Below, piece by piece: positions 46,224 to 57,366 of a stretch of DNA of 64,000 bases (positions are counted from its first letter, which is position 1; each line of letters starts with the position of its first letter). The stretch is from assembly GCA_014155875.1 (NCBI GenBank), contig JACEFZ010027761.1:50001-114000 (forward strand), written 5' to 3'. The stretch comes from Cepaea nemoralis. Taxonomy: Eukaryota; Mollusca; Gastropoda; Stylommatophora; Helicidae. Made by a program: the position numbers and the translations under genes. A model generated the notes under the pieces. It ran no database searches and had not been told where the DNA came from. It was given only the letters and a program-made list of their open reading frames with translations.

Positions 46224-47027
46224 TAGGCGAGGAGAGGAGTGGGTCAAGAGTGCTAGCGGAGCAGTCAGACTTGTGCAGAGTTATAATCACATTGGGCCAG
46301 GAGTGCAGGGAGTGGCCAACAGGGGCCACGGAAGTGGAAATCCAGCAACTGATTCAGGATAATGCTCGCCTGGGTGATGTGATTATCTACACAGATGGTT
46401 CGGTGTTGAGAGGTAGGAGAAGTGCTTGGGGATTCGTAGCAAAAGCTAATGGTCGATGTTTGGTGCAGGAGAGGCTGGCGTATGATACTACAACATCCAG
46501 CTTAAGAATGGAGGTGGAGGCAGTCAGTGTAGCTTTCCGCTGGATGGAGAACACGATACTTACTCACACCGTGATTGTAACTGACTCAGAAAGCATGCTG
46601 AGGAGGGTGAGGACAGGCAGGCTTCGTGCAGAGTGGCTTGCTTCGCTTCGGAGGTCACGGGTTGCAAGCATCACCTGGATCTTTTCTCCGGGGCATGCCG
46701 GTGTGCTGGGGAATGAACAGGCGGACAGAGTGGCTGGCTCGGCAAAACGTGGTGGAGTATTGATGCATGACAAGGCAGACGTGGTTGTGGCCTTGTGGGA
46801 GCACGTGTACACCTCGGAGGAGCAAATGGATCACCATAGTCTGGCAAGAATGAGGCAGCGAGGAGTGACGAGGGGACCTCGCCGACGCGAGACGGACATA
46901 TAAACATATTGCTACTGGAACTATTGGTGTTGGAACTCTTCGCTGGCTGCTAAGGATGGGGACGGAGCGCTTATGGGAATGCCCCGAATGCTGTGATGTC
47001 GGTTCCTAAATCAATCAATCAATCAAT
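46224..47027 (+). pseudogene. LINE 3' fragment with RNase H domain and 14-bp target duplication
   Basis: AATAAGTTCCCAAG precedes the fragment (46210-46223) and recurs right after its ATCA-repeat tail (about 47026-47039). The coding part is an RNase HI domain: IIYTDGSVLRGRRSAWGFVA, SLRMEVEAVSVAF, VIVTDSESML and FSPGHAGVLGNEQADRVAGS give the complete Asp-Glu-Asp-Asp set. The first frame ends at 46903 after a frame change near 46870; in the other frame the protein ends LWECPECCDVGS at 47009. RNase H after RT is found in I, R1 and related LINE clades. The same last residues and tail appear on the minus strand at 56779. Confidence 0.88.
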
Positions 47028-47099
47028 AAGTTCCCAAGGTGCACATAGCCATTCGGCTAAATGTTCCGGTATTGGGAGTATCCGGTGCAACATTTCTCA

Positions 47100-47500
47100 A
47101 GCGGTGAAATATCCCTGATAATAAATTTCCTCAGAAGTTATAAATATCCACAATGCAGATAAACTTCAGGAGTTATAAATGTCCATCGTTCAGATAAAGT
47201 TCAGACATTATAAATATACACTGGTAAACTTCAAAAGTTATAAATTATACATATCCATAGGGCAGATAAACTTCAAGAGTTCTAAATATCCATAATGATA
47301 CTAGTCAAGGATGGAAATTATCCATAAATGATAAACGACGGGCAGATATCTATGGTAATAAGTTTCAGGCGGTGAAAAATATCCACGATGATAACCGTTC
47401 AGGTTTTAAAAATGTCCTCATGGATAAAGTTCAGGTTTTAAAAATGTCCAAGTGGAAAAAATCCAAGTGTTGTAAATGTCCATTTCGATAACTGCCAGGA
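47100..47500. repeat. Degenerate minisatellite of about 35-40 bp
   Basis: Units built from CAGATAAACTTCAGGAGTTATAAAT-like sequence, split as GATAAACTTCA and GTTATAAATxTCCA, occur repeatedly between 47137 and 47290 and more loosely up to 47500 (TTCAGGTTTTAAAAATGTCC twice). Confidence 0.75.
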
Positions 47501-48187
47501 TTTGATAATTTTCATAACCCTTCTCCTGACCTTAACAACTAGTCATGAAGGTAAGACTCAGCCAGTGCATTTACTTGAGTAGTAGATACATTGGTGTTGG
47601 CCAGGCCATCCTCATATATACATTGATCAGTCACTCAATGGAGTTCTATAATGTTGAGGTTGTCTTAAACTTGGAGAGCAAATAATATTAAGGAAACTCG
47701 GCTCTTACATTAATATGAATCCTTTTCATCCTGTGCCGATGAATCAGCCACTCCAAATGAGAACTAGAGCATTTGTACTATGCTTCTGGTTCGGCGAAGT
47801 TTCAGTCCACCATCCTGGAGTCAAAAAACTCCACTGTATCCATTACGGAAAGTAAAGCTGGTCGCTAGAAAAACATTTCTCATACTCCTTACAGTTCCCA
47901 ATTTCACCCCTTAAAAACTTCTCAGTTCAATCCACCCACTCGATTTATCCTAGGCACACTTTTGGCACAGAACGCGACACAGCTTGATGGGGATTGCGTC
48001 GCGGACAGGGCCGGGCTGGAGAGGGGGGGGGGGGGGCAGTAGTGTTTCGTCTTCTTGTCACCCACCAGACGGTCGCACGTCTTCATATGTCGTATGGACG
48101 CAGTTTCAAACTCCTGTCAACTTCAAACGCCCCGGCGGCTTAAGTGTTATAGTTAGAAAATTGGGCTTGGCCTTGAATTAACATTGT
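47501..48187. other. No gene recognised
   Basis: Unique sequence with a G-run at about 48007-48021. Nothing else identifiable. Confidence 0.6.
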
Positions 48188-48331
48188 CCGGGAAGGTTAA
48201 CCCGGTCAACAAATGCCCGCAGAAGTCGGATGTGTCGGCATAACGGCGCAAGAACGCAGCTCTGCTGTAAACAGGCACAACGCAGTCACATCCGAAGAAA
48301 AAAAAACCGGATGAACGCAGAAGAAGAAGAA
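48188..48331 (+). mobile_element. GAA-tailed short element (SINE candidate) with 12-bp target duplication
   Basis: GAATTAACATTG lies at 48175-48186 and 48332-48343. The 144-bp element starts CCGGGAAGGTTAACCCGGTC and ends with four GAA triplets. It has no coding frame. The opening motif and tail are shared with the element at 14519-14871, and the tail with the LINE at 36728-38196, which could provide its reverse transcriptase. Confidence 0.8.
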
Positions 48332-48552
48332 GAATTAACATTGTGATCTCTGAATACACAGTTTAATAGGGAATCCAAGTGTCGTTGATAGGCAGACAAT
48401 ATTGGAAATATGTCACAACGACTCATGATGTAATATTCTTTTGGTGATATGTACAATAAAGTTAACATGTATGTTCATTTGACCTAGCTCCGCGGACCGC
48501 GCGTTGGCCCCCTGCCCTAGACACTAAACAATTGGCTGTATACAGTATATTT

Positions 48553-48610
48553 ACAACATCAGGATTCGAACCTTTTACAGCATAATGATGACAGCGTGTA
48601 ACAAGTTATG
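48553..48610 (-). mobile_element. tRNA-like SINE head, family 6, copy a
   Basis: Minus strand: ACACGCTGTCATCATTATGC then AAAGGTTCGAATCCTGATG, a near-perfect B box. A related segment is at 56318-56372. Confidence 0.55.
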
Positions 48611-50656
48611 TGGAGGGTTCCAAATACCCCTGTCACAATGCTTCAATATTATTCTTTAGCCCTGGCTGGGATAGGTCTTTGCCTGCCAACCCTCATCCGT
48701 TCCCCGGACTCACTGTCACTCTCTCATTTGACCTCGGGGTCTACTCCCTGAGATGTCTTTCTGGCTGACAACATATAACATTGCGATCGTCAGAGTAAAC
48801 GATAACTTCAATTTAATAACTTAATACAGGACATCACAGGAAAATATCAAGGCAGTTGAAACAGATAGTTCTCTACAAACAAACAGGGATAAGGTTTCCA
48901 GTCCAGACACAGAGCCTCATATGGTTTTCATAATAGACCCAAGATTACGATACTGTCATGTCAGTCCACATCCACCTCACCGAGTTCAGTTCCTTCCTTC
49001 CAGGTAGGTTGTGCGAACAACAGGGCGCTGTAGAACCAGGCTTTCAGGTTTGAGTGGACCTCTCTACCTATTCAGTATATTGTTCTTCGAAGCCCCGAGG
49101 TATCACTTGGCACGATGTTGGGTAGGAATAGATACAATGGGAATAGTTCGTGAATAGGGAAGGGGTATGTGCCTTTCACTGTCACTGACAAGGATGGGTA
49201 TGACTGAGAATTAGGCGTAGGTCCAGCCAGGAACATAGGGTCAGCTACTCCTATGTTGACAATGTGATTTGCGTTGAGCTGGTACTGAAGAATGCCACTC
49301 GTTCAGGACTAATCGGACCTATATCCGTTGATTGCAGTAATTGGCCTGAGGCCGTCCTGAAAGTCCATGGTTCACCTGAGAATGGCTTAAGATGACTATC
49401 TCGTGGCCTTGAAGATCCCTTCTGCTCCTTTCACTTCTAGGAGCACCCTGGAGATGACAGAGATTAGTGAGCGACTGGGCTGACTCAAGTACCACAATCC
49501 TGAGGACCAATAGGGCCTCAGTTCAATAAATTTGACATACACCTCACCAAAATAATTAAATAGGAGGCCCGAGTGAATGGGCCTGACCTGTCAGGTAGCC
49601 CCTGGATTGGCTACGTCCTTTCTAGACTAGGCCTCCAGCTTGTATAGGTCCGATTGTTTGACCCTATGCACATTACATATTCTCTTCATACAAGATTCAC
49701 TCTCTTCTCTCATGCCATGCCTTTATTATTACTGGGCACATTCGTTTCCCGGCTTCCCTCTCACTTGAAAACCCTGCCTTTCTCACGACAACGCTCTTGT
49801 GGTGTTGTGTGGGTAATTATGTGTGTTCCCCCCCCCCTCTCCTTTAATATGTGAAGGGGAACGTGTAGATCATACCCATTGTTCTCGGGACCCATCTTCC
49901 GTGCCCTACTGAATAGCCTCTTTTTGGCTTATACGGTTCGGTATTTCCCGCTTAACTAATATTATAGTAGTGGGTCTGTATGTAACGAAGTGTAGTTTCC
50001 TATCCCTAGCAAGAATAGGAAAGAAGATACTACCCCTTCCGGGCGCTGCTCTCGTCTGAGCCGTCGCCGCAATGCACAGGCAGTGCCTCGCATAACACGT
50101 ATGTTTAGATGAGTTCAGGTCCTTTCCAGTGAGATAAAGAGGTCTATTTATATCTCTATCATCATCTTAACGACCAGTAACTATTCGGTCCACTGGGTTA
50201 CCCTATTTGCTAAAAGACGAAAGAGATAGCACAGTGTAGACCCTCTTCCGCCTCAAGAAGACAGAACATAGATGGTTGGAACTCGTCCCCACGGAGCGCT
50301 CCCCTCCTTCCGGCATACCATAGATCTGTCATGTTTATATTCAGATTAAAGATGACACTATGCAGAGTTCAGGCCGTAGGATGAAAGATAGCACCCGCCC
50401 ATCTGCTGCCCAGAACAAGCGAAATCATCTGAGGAAATATATTGCTCGGATTAGTTCCAAGGCAATTCCAAGAATAAGATGCCTAGCTGGATTGGCCAAC
50501 TGTCAACCCCCTCTCGATATGGCCTGACTGGCTTTTCGTCAATTCGTAACACCAGTCGAGACAACAGAGATTTGAAGTCCCAGGTCTGGCAGGACTAATT
50601 AAAACCTACTCTTACCTTTCTACCACCAGAATGCTGCACCTAATCTGTCCCAATCT
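48611..50656. other. No gene recognised
   Basis: Two kilobases of unique sequence of mixed composition. A short C-run occurs at 49829. No domain-like frame or shared repeat seen. Confidence 0.6.
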
Positions 50657-50660
50657 TTAA

Positions 50661-51784
50661 CCCTACCAGACCCTACTTTAACCCTAACCCTAACTGTCCC
50701 CTATATCTGGGCTCCTGAGCATTAAAGAGAAAAAACCAACATGATATAGAAAAATATTAGTTACATGCAAACAAGTGGTTAGAATAAGATGGAACTTGGA
50801 GACACTGTAGAAAATAGGTCTACCTTTCATCTAGCGCCAATATTCCACCTGTGTATGCCAATCAACCTAGCAGAATGAGCCTTGTTTCACACAGAGGTAC
50901 TTCTTGCAAAGTGAGCACCAGATGTTGCTCTTCACCTTCTTGCATGGATTGTCTTTGTAAGACACTCAGGGATTTTGCTTGTTGTACCTGGAGTGCTTTT
51001 CCATGCACACAACATAGATATGATTAGACGATGTCCCATGGGGAATCTCTGGAAAATGATTGCCAGGGGTCATCCGGTGAGGGCAGGGTTCCTTTTGTGG
51101 GTGGCGGTGGGCTGATGTCCTGTATCTACCAATAAATTGCAGGCACAGTTTCTGAATATATCTGGTGAAATAATCTGGCTTCTTTGAAGCAGCTTGCTGC
51201 TTTGAAGCATACGAGATATAAGAATTATAAATAGCCCACACACAAATTTTTTTATAAAAAGCCGCCGGGGCCAGCGGTAATGACGACGAGACCTAGTCAT
51301 TTTTGTCACAGCCACCCATATATATTTATTAGTCTTTCGCCAGCTGTGGCATCTGTATCTCTTGCACACTGCCATCTTTATTTCTTATCTTTATTACAAC
51401 ATTTTGGGTTGGATCGTGGTAGTTTGAAATAAATGTGATGGGCTTTCTATCCTGCCCAACTAAACATGTTACACTTTCTTGACATAGATAGCGACTGTCA
51501 CCCCTAGCAAGGTTTTTTTTAACACTTTTCAGCTTTTCACTTTTTCACGTTAAACCACACAAAGTCAATTCAAATACATGGGGGCAGACATTTGCAATGA
51601 CTAACAATGAGATTTGACCACGATTGGTTGGTTATTTTTAGTTTGTGGCACATTTTTTTTCACGTACTAGGCAAAATACCGAAAATTAGGTTCAGCAGCA
51701 ATTAGGGTCTAGCAGCAGAATAGGAAATTCCCGAAGAATGGGTACAGCGGTCACCTCTAAGCCACGAAGCCGGCTCTGGTAGGG
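50661..51784 (-). mobile_element. piggyBac-type element remnant with TTAA target sites
   Basis: TTAA flanks both sides (50657-50660 and 51785-51788). The left terminus CCCTACCAGACCC and the inverted right terminus CCCTACCAGAGCC share a 10-base perfect terminal repeat. Inside is the C-terminal end of a transposase on the minus strand. At 1.1 kb it is far shorter than an autonomous piggyBac, so it is an internally deleted copy. Confidence 0.85.
50867..51241 (-). pseudogene. piggyBac transposase, C-terminal part with Cys-rich domain
   Basis: The frame begins around MWAIYNSYISYASKQQAASK and continues FTRYIQKLCLQFIGRYR and MTPGNHFPEIPHG, as in piggyBac-derived proteins between the catalytic core and the Cys-rich end. 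A TGA at 50966-50968 interrupts it. In the same frame the terminal Cys-rich domain follows (NPCKKVKSNIWCSLCKKYLC), ending at TAG 50867-50869. The catalytic Asp residues are not encoded here. Confidence 0.75.
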
Positions 51785-52846
51785 TTAAATTGTTAAATTG
51801 ACATGATGCAGTATATAACGGTTGTTGAGACGTTCCGTGATTGCCAACAAATTGCACGAATGCTTATTCCGTGCAAGGCACGCCATTGGGTTTTCCCGAA
51901 GAAGGTATGATGTTTCATAGTTCTCTTAAGAAGATCGGGTGTACAGTATCTTCCCAGGGAGTTGAGCGGTTAAGTGAACTGAGGGTTCCCGAAAGGGGTT
52001 TCCCTCTGTTCCCAAACCCAAAGAAGGCATGAGGACATGGGCCACTGGCCGTTTTGTTAAACAGCGCCTCTTTGAGGGAACATGTGTACTACGGTACACA
52101 ATTAATACTTTGGACCGAATAACACAACAGGACATTTGTTGTTCTGTCTAGCGGACGTTTCTCGTGAGTTGTTTCCCGCTAATGAAGTCTGGTGGGAATT
52201 GTGGGCCCAGCTGCACAATTCACACATTGTATAAGAAATAATAACACGTCAACAGATGTCCCTTGTCGATTTATTTTCTATTACCTTGGTCTACAATACT
52301 CATGTTTCTTTGTCTGTATCGTCCATTGTCCCTAATTTCACATTGTCTGTTTGTTTTCTTTTCAAAATTAAGCTCTGTTGCTCTCTTTGATGAGTATTTA
52401 CTCTCAGATGTTCATCAAATTGTTCATTTTAGAGAATTTCAGTGTTCCCCTTCTTCAGCGATCAACGCTTGAGATGCGCCTTTCGCGGCCACGAACAGGG
52501 TTGTTCGCTTCAGTCCTTCACACGTACCTTAGAGTTTGTCTCGTTTGTTCGGTCCAGTGGGCCAGATTTTCTCTCTTTGTCCGAATTTTAATACTACCAT
52601 TAGAGACAAGGTCGAGGATTTTTTGCTGGTACGTTAGCGCAGTTGCTAGGGAGCTGCACTGACATTGCCATGGACTTGGACGAATGAAAGTTCGACACTT
52701 GCGTTCGGCGTCCGCTGAAGTGAGGACAGGACCGGCCACCTATACTTCCGTGCATTCTGACCTACAAGGTGCGATGGTTCTAGCACATCACAGACTCAAT
52801 CTAACAGGTTTCCTTCTTCTGGATATGTTTGAAGTTTTACCGGGAT
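51785..52846. other. No gene recognised
   Basis: Unique sequence. Open frames on both strands are short and show no motif. The right end holds the left target duplication of the next SINE. Confidence 0.65.
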
Positions 52847-53226
52847 TAGTTTAGTTTAGTTTAGTTTAGTCGATGGATCAACATCACGGCACCCATAAGT
52901 GCTCCGTTCTCCTGCTAACTCAAACCTGAGTCTGGAGAAACTCTCAGTGCACGAACTCCATAGCACCGGCGACTATCCTGAAATACTTTGGGTAGATTTT
53001 TAACACGAAATTTTGCCTGGGCAGCGCCGTTAGGCTACTCTTTTTCGATTTCCAACTGCCAAGGGATTTTTTACGTGCGCAATAATACACGCGGGCGTCC
53101 GATCTCACTACCCAGAGACCAGGGAAAATTTTATTTTAGAAGCCCTGGAGAAAAAAAACCCCACTCCTCACCCGGGACCTCTAGAACTCTAGGCAGACAC
53201 TATACCGCGAGACCACGCAGCCCCCT
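52847..53226 (-). mobile_element. tRNA-derived SINE, family 5, with 14-bp target duplication
   Basis: GTTTTACCGGGATT occurs just left (ending about 52846) and just right (from about 53227). On the minus strand the element starts GGGGCTGCGTGGTCTCGCGG with a tRNA-like head and TCCCGGGTGAGG in the B-box position, and ends in a (CTAAA)n tail at 52848-52870. It is the most complete SINE of the window at about 380 bp. Confidence 0.88.
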
Positions 53227-53439
53227 AGTTTTACCGGGATTGTATTTTATCACTCAATTGGGCTTTCATGTCGGTCAGAATAAAATATCTACGCTGTGAC
53301 GAAGGGGTTATGGATGCAATTCGTAATCCCATATACCGCGTTCGAAACACTGCTGCGGGAGATTTGGAGACCACCTTGCGCCCGTTTTCCTACAGTGGTA
53401 CGTGTGTCGATCGTTCGGAAACCATGGTCATACTACTGA

Positions 53440-53520
53440 ACGTAAACTTGCCAAGAAATAAACAGCCAAAATGGCGGGATTGACTGCAACGTCCTATAAA
53501 GGATGTGAAAGTAACTGTAA
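53440..53520 (+). mobile_element. SINE core and tail fragment
   Basis: ACTACTGAACGTAAACTTGC, CAAGAAATAAACAGCC and GGGATTGACTGCAACGTCCT correspond to the core and 3' part of the sequence at 36243-36400 in the other orientation. Confidence 0.7.
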
Positions 53521-53552
53521 AAACACCTTGTCCTTTACTACCTATATAATAT

Positions 53553-53756
53553 ATAGTACCTTGCAGTGTATGGCAAGGGTGTCTTGAGCCTGAGGAATTA
53601 AGGCCGCTTGGCTAGTGCAGTGATAGTCGCTGCGAACTGTGCAGGTTAGGGGTTTCTTTTTGACCCCGACAGAAAAAAATCCACATCTTATCAAAGATTC
53701 GAACTCGGATCTCCCGAAGGAGAATCCGGCGTTCTATCTACTCGGCCAGCCGCTCC
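53553..53756 (-). mobile_element. tRNA-derived SINE, family 3, copy b
   Basis: Same layout as 9890-10065, with a better tRNA-like head: on the minus strand GGCTGGCCGAGTAGATAGAA and GAGTTCGAATCTTTG, the latter a clear B box. Confidence 0.82.
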
Positions 53757-53900
53757 TCATGAAAGTAACTAACAGCCTAAAATGGGCAGCAGGAAATGTC
53801 ATACGTTGTCAAGTGGCCTAGGTAATAATAACCACAACATCTATGGTGTGCCTGTCGGTCTGACTGAAAGCATGAAGCTATTTACAGGGCACAAGGATTG

Positions 53901-54055
53901 GCTTCGTTGCACCGGGTTTTATCCCATATGGCTCAGACTCTTTCCGCAGGGGGGCCTGTCGGTAGTATCGCATAAAGCACGAACTCGATAGCTTCAGCGA
54001 CGACCCCCGAACCGAACGACATAGCCCGGAATTGAACCCACCCACTTGGCCATGA
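53901..54055 (-). mobile_element. tRNA-derived SINE, family 1, copy d (degraded)
   Basis: Plus-strand order TGCACCGGGTTTTATCCCAT, GCACGAACTCGATAGCTTCA, GCGACGACCC and CCCGGAATTGAACCCACC is the reverse of the family body and B box. The head is incomplete. Confidence 0.7.
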
Positions 54056-54169
54056 AAAATTCCGGGCTAACTCCATACACCTAGCAGTCTCAAGGCTTGA
54101 AACATGGTTATTTACTGGTTACTTTTACATACAAGACAAGCAGCTGGATACACATTGGGGGATAGATTA

Positions 54170-54460
54170 GCGTGTGGTCGAGTGATAAGAACGTCTACCT
54201 CACGGTGTTCACTGGTAAGACTGAGAGAGTTTTTAAATTGAACATCCTATCCTGTACTCCAGCAGTCGATGTGACCGAAAGAATAAGAGAGCTCGCTCTT
54301 ACACTTATGATGCACTGGGAGCGAGGTACAGAGCTCAGTCTCTGTACCAGCATTAAAGTTAGACCTAAACACTTACTTCTCGTTCTGAAAGCAGTAGCAA
54401 ACTACTGAAAGTAAAATTGTATAGATAATGAAACTGGGGTTCATAGCAACGTCCTGCAGA
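54170..54460 (+). mobile_element. Degraded SINE related to family 2 plus SINE core
   Basis: GAGAGCTCGCTCTTACACTT resembles the family 2 head, GAAAGCAGTAGCAAACTACT the shared core, and TAGCAACGTCCTGCAGAGG the 3' part. Confidence 0.55.
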
Positions 54461-55274
54461 GGGTATACACCATTAAAATCCTGTACACTACTCGGGCAAA
54501 TGGTTTTTATCTTCTCAGTAGTTCAGTAGTTTAATGGGGTTAAACCATACTAAAAAATCCGTGGAGTCGAGGAGGGAAAGACGGATGTATCTATCCCTTT
54601 TAAATGACCATTTACCATGCCTCGAGTCGTATATAAATAAACACTCAGAAGGAGGAGAAGTAGGAAGTAGAGACTAGAGCAGTGCTTCCCAAACTTTTCA
54701 CTTTCGCTGACCGGCATAAAATTTTCGCTTTGCACCAGGGACTGGTGCCGTTAAAACATTTTTTTCTCCTTGTAATCTGGAATTTTATACGACCTCAATG
54801 TACATTTTAATATAAGCATAAGATTTAACGTAATTGTGGGTGTTGTCCCGGTGAGCTAAGTACTGCTCCATAATATTATTGGATGACGGTGATTTGTTTA
54901 ATAGTGGTCCAATTTTCATGAGTAAAAATTTTATTGTAGAGAATTACAAATCAAAAAAATTTTCAAATGTCAGAACTACATTTAGGTCTTCTTGTAAAGG
55001 TGTATATACTCGTATACACTGACAGTAAAGAACACCAATATAAAATCAAAATTAAATATATCTTGGAAAACGATACCAAATCAGATTTTAAACAAGCTGA
55101 CTAAATTACAGTATGTTGTAATAAAAATGATTTAATGATCAGCTGCTAACAGTAACTATTTAATGCGAGGGGTGGGCCTGTTCATTATTTGCAAGCTTAT
55201 CAAATCGAGGCTCGATTGTAAACGGCGCTACCCGCAAAGCAGGACAAATTTCCATACTGTTTCTGTATTTTGTC

Positions 55275-55490
55275 TTAATAATGCTCATTGACGAAAAAGA
55301 AATACTCTTCTTTCAAGTTGTCTTTGTATCGATATCTCACACATACCATCAGAATCGCTAAGTTGGCAACGTCTGTGCTTTCGTCCAGCTGTAATGAAAA
55401 ATACTTTGCAGATGTATCTAATACCTTCACTCGCTCAGATGATGGCAAAAGCATTACAATCGTACAACGAAAATCACGTATGTTCTGCAT
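55275..55490 (-). pseudogene. hAT transposase fragment
   Basis: The frame includes YFSLQLDESTDVANLAILMV and VRYRYKDNLKEEYFF, the first catalytic Asp region of Charlie-like hAT transposases (LDEST). The rest of the gene is missing. Confidence 0.8.
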
Positions 55491-55623
55491 CTTATGACAA
55501 TCAGCAAATTATAATGTGCGTCTTTCTCACTTTTCGTCACATAGGAAACAAAAGACACGCACGACGACAACAAACTAATGTCGTCGACCGGGCCGGCCTT
55601 TAGTATCGGGCTTAGCTGGTTAC

Positions 55624-55990
55624 TACGAGGGTAAGTTAATAAGTAAGTTACAAATGGCTGTAGAATAATAACTAAATATGACAATAACTTGAAACCAGTT
55701 TATTTTTATACATACATTGTCCCTTTATTTCTCAACATAATTTCCACCAACATTGATGCACTTATCCCATCGCTTTATCAGTCCTCCCAAACTGGACGTA
55801 CAGAACTGCGTGCTCTGTTTTCTAAACCACGTTTTCACTTCACATTCAACTCCGGCGTCATGGTGGAAATTATGTTGAGAAATAAGGGGACAATGTATGT
55901 ATCAAAATAAACTGGTTTCAAGTCGTTATCATCTTTAGTTATTTGTCTACAGTCATTGTGACTTAGCCTACTTATTAACTTACCCTCATA
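55624..55990. mobile_element. mariner-like MITE with arms of about 130 bp
   Basis: The left arm TACGAGGGTAAGTTAATAAG is answered on the right by the inverse of TATGAGGGTAAGTTAATAAG. Both arms continue through AACTTGAAACCAGTTTATTT/GACTTGAAACCAGTTTATTT to AACATAATTTCCACC. The target duplication is TA. It lies inside the hAT at 54680-56271. The open frame at 55689-55910 spans the arms and is not a gene. Confidence 0.88.
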
Positions 55991-56317
55991 TCTTTAACTT
56001 TCCAATTGAACCAATGATTAGCTTATCCTTAAAAATAAATACCCCTACGGCTGCAGGTTCAATTTATTTTAAAATTAAATCACCATAAAAACGGTGTGGA
56101 TATCATGCTTTGAGAAAAGGACAATCTTGTTGTTTAAAAAAGTTCTAAAATAACCTCAAAGGAGAAAATATTTAACTTTTTTTCTTACCTTTTTCAACTC
56201 ACGTTGCGGACCGGCAAAGAAGGGTTCGTGGACCGGCACCGGTCCGCGGACCACCACTTTGGGAAGCACTGGACAAGAGGACGTACTAGACAACATACAG
56301 TTTGAAATCTATAGTCA

Positions 56318-56372
56318 CCGACCGGGATTCGAACCTGTCATCTCCAAATGACGACAGCGCCTCGCTGCAGGA
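56318..56372 (-). mobile_element. tRNA-like SINE head, family 6, copy b
   Basis: Minus strand CGCTGTCGTCATTTGGAGAT then ACAGGTTCGAATCCCGGTC, a perfect B box. Similar to 48553-48610. Confidence 0.6.
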
Positions 56373-56430
56373 ACAAGTGTACATCGACGGGTTCCCCAAT
56401 TGATTTCTTCGAGTCATATAGAATAAAAAA

Positions 56431-56668
56431 GTCGCTTAAAAGTCGACAGGGTCGACTTAATTGGACCGGGTTTTTATCCCATATGGCTGGGTCTCTTTCT
56501 GCAGCGCAGAAAGCGTCGCACCAAGCACGAACTCCGTAGCTCTAACGACGACCCACAGGAGTCTCCGACAAATTTAACTCGTGAACCGTAGGACACGGCC
56601 CGGAATCGAACCCACAACTTCCGGAGCCCGAGTCAAACGGCTTGAAAACTTCGCCACGGAGACTCACG
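56431..56668 (-). mobile_element. tRNA-derived SINE, family 1, copy c
   Basis: Reverse of the family 1 order: GTCGACAGGGTCGACTTAAT, GGGTTTTTATCCCATATGGC, GCACGAACTCCGTAGCTCTA, CCCGGAATCGAACCCACAAC, CGCCACGGAGACTC. The B box and head are well preserved. Confidence 0.88.
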
Positions 56669-56778
56669 AGTCGTATAGAATATATGCTTTTATCCCATAT
56701 TATAAGACTAATGGGTACTTAATGGATTCCCCCCCCCCCCCCCCGCATATCACATTACAGGATACCAGCATTTTACCG

Positions 56779-56895
56779 CTGTTGATTGATTGATTGATTT
56801 AGGAACCGACATCACAGCATTCGGGACATTCCCATTGATTTGTTGAATGACACTATCCAGTGCCGCCCACCGGGCGCTGGAACGGCAGAAGTGGA
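56779..56895 (-). mobile_element. 3' end of the RNase H-type LINE, ATCA-repeat tail
   Basis: On the minus strand the last codons WECPECCDVGS and a stop are followed by ATCAATCAATCAATCAAC, exactly as at 46970-47027. Only the final part is present and the upstream sequence differs. Confidence 0.75.
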
Positions 56896-56896
56896 A

Positions 56897-56951
<55 letters not shown>
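56896..56951. repeat. (GAT)n microsatellite
   Basis: About 18 GAT triplets. Confidence 0.97.
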
Positions 56952-56953
<2 letters not shown>

Positions 56954-57131
56954 GCAGAGGATCTTTTCAGAGACAATTGCTACGGTCACATATATAGGTT
57001 CGCCTTATGGCTGGGAACACTCTTATAGGAAAAAGCTGGCACACCACACAAATCAGTCCGTTGTGGAGTATGCTCGACTTCAATGCTAGCGTGGACTTTA
57101 AGAAAAAGAAGAATACGACAGTTGATTTGGT

Positions 57132-57366
57132 CCTCCGTGGCCAAGTTTTCAAGCCGTTTGACTCGAGACTGAATGTTGTGGGTTCGATTCCGGGCCGCGT
57201 CCTTCGGTGCACGTGTTAATTAAATTTTTCGGAGTCTCCTGTAGGTCGTCGCTAGAGCTACGGAGTTCGTGCTTGGTGCGACGCATTCCGCGCTGCCGAA
57301 AGAGACCGAACCATGTGGAATAAAACCCGGTGCAATGAAGTCGACCCTGTCGACTTTTAAGCGACT
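57132..57366 (+). mobile_element. tRNA-derived SINE, family 1, copy b
   Basis: Starts CTCCGTGGCCAAGTTTTCAA, B box GGGTTCGATTCCGGGCC, body GAGCTACGGAGTTCGTGCTT, GAATAAAACCCGGTGCAATG, end GTCGACTTTTAAGCGAC. With copy a it defines the family consensus. Confidence 0.9.

Larger units (their letters stand above)
54680..56271 (-). mobile_element. hAT element of 1.6 kb with near-perfect 8-bp target duplication
   Basis: CAGTGCTTCCCAAA begins the element at 54680 and its inverse ends it at 56271. The flanks are GACTAGAG (54672-54679) and GACAAGAG (56272-56279), one mismatch. GGACCGGCACCGGTCCGCGG lies inside the right end. A transposase relic and a nested MITE are inside. Confidence 0.87.

Noticed and set aside
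50671..50692. Interstitial telomere repeat (CCCTAA)n
   Set aside because: Only two to three units, and they lie just inside the piggyBac terminus, whose own end is CCCTACC.
55689..55910. Possible mariner transposase frame
   Set aside because: The frame runs through both inverted arms of the MITE and lacks transposase motifs.
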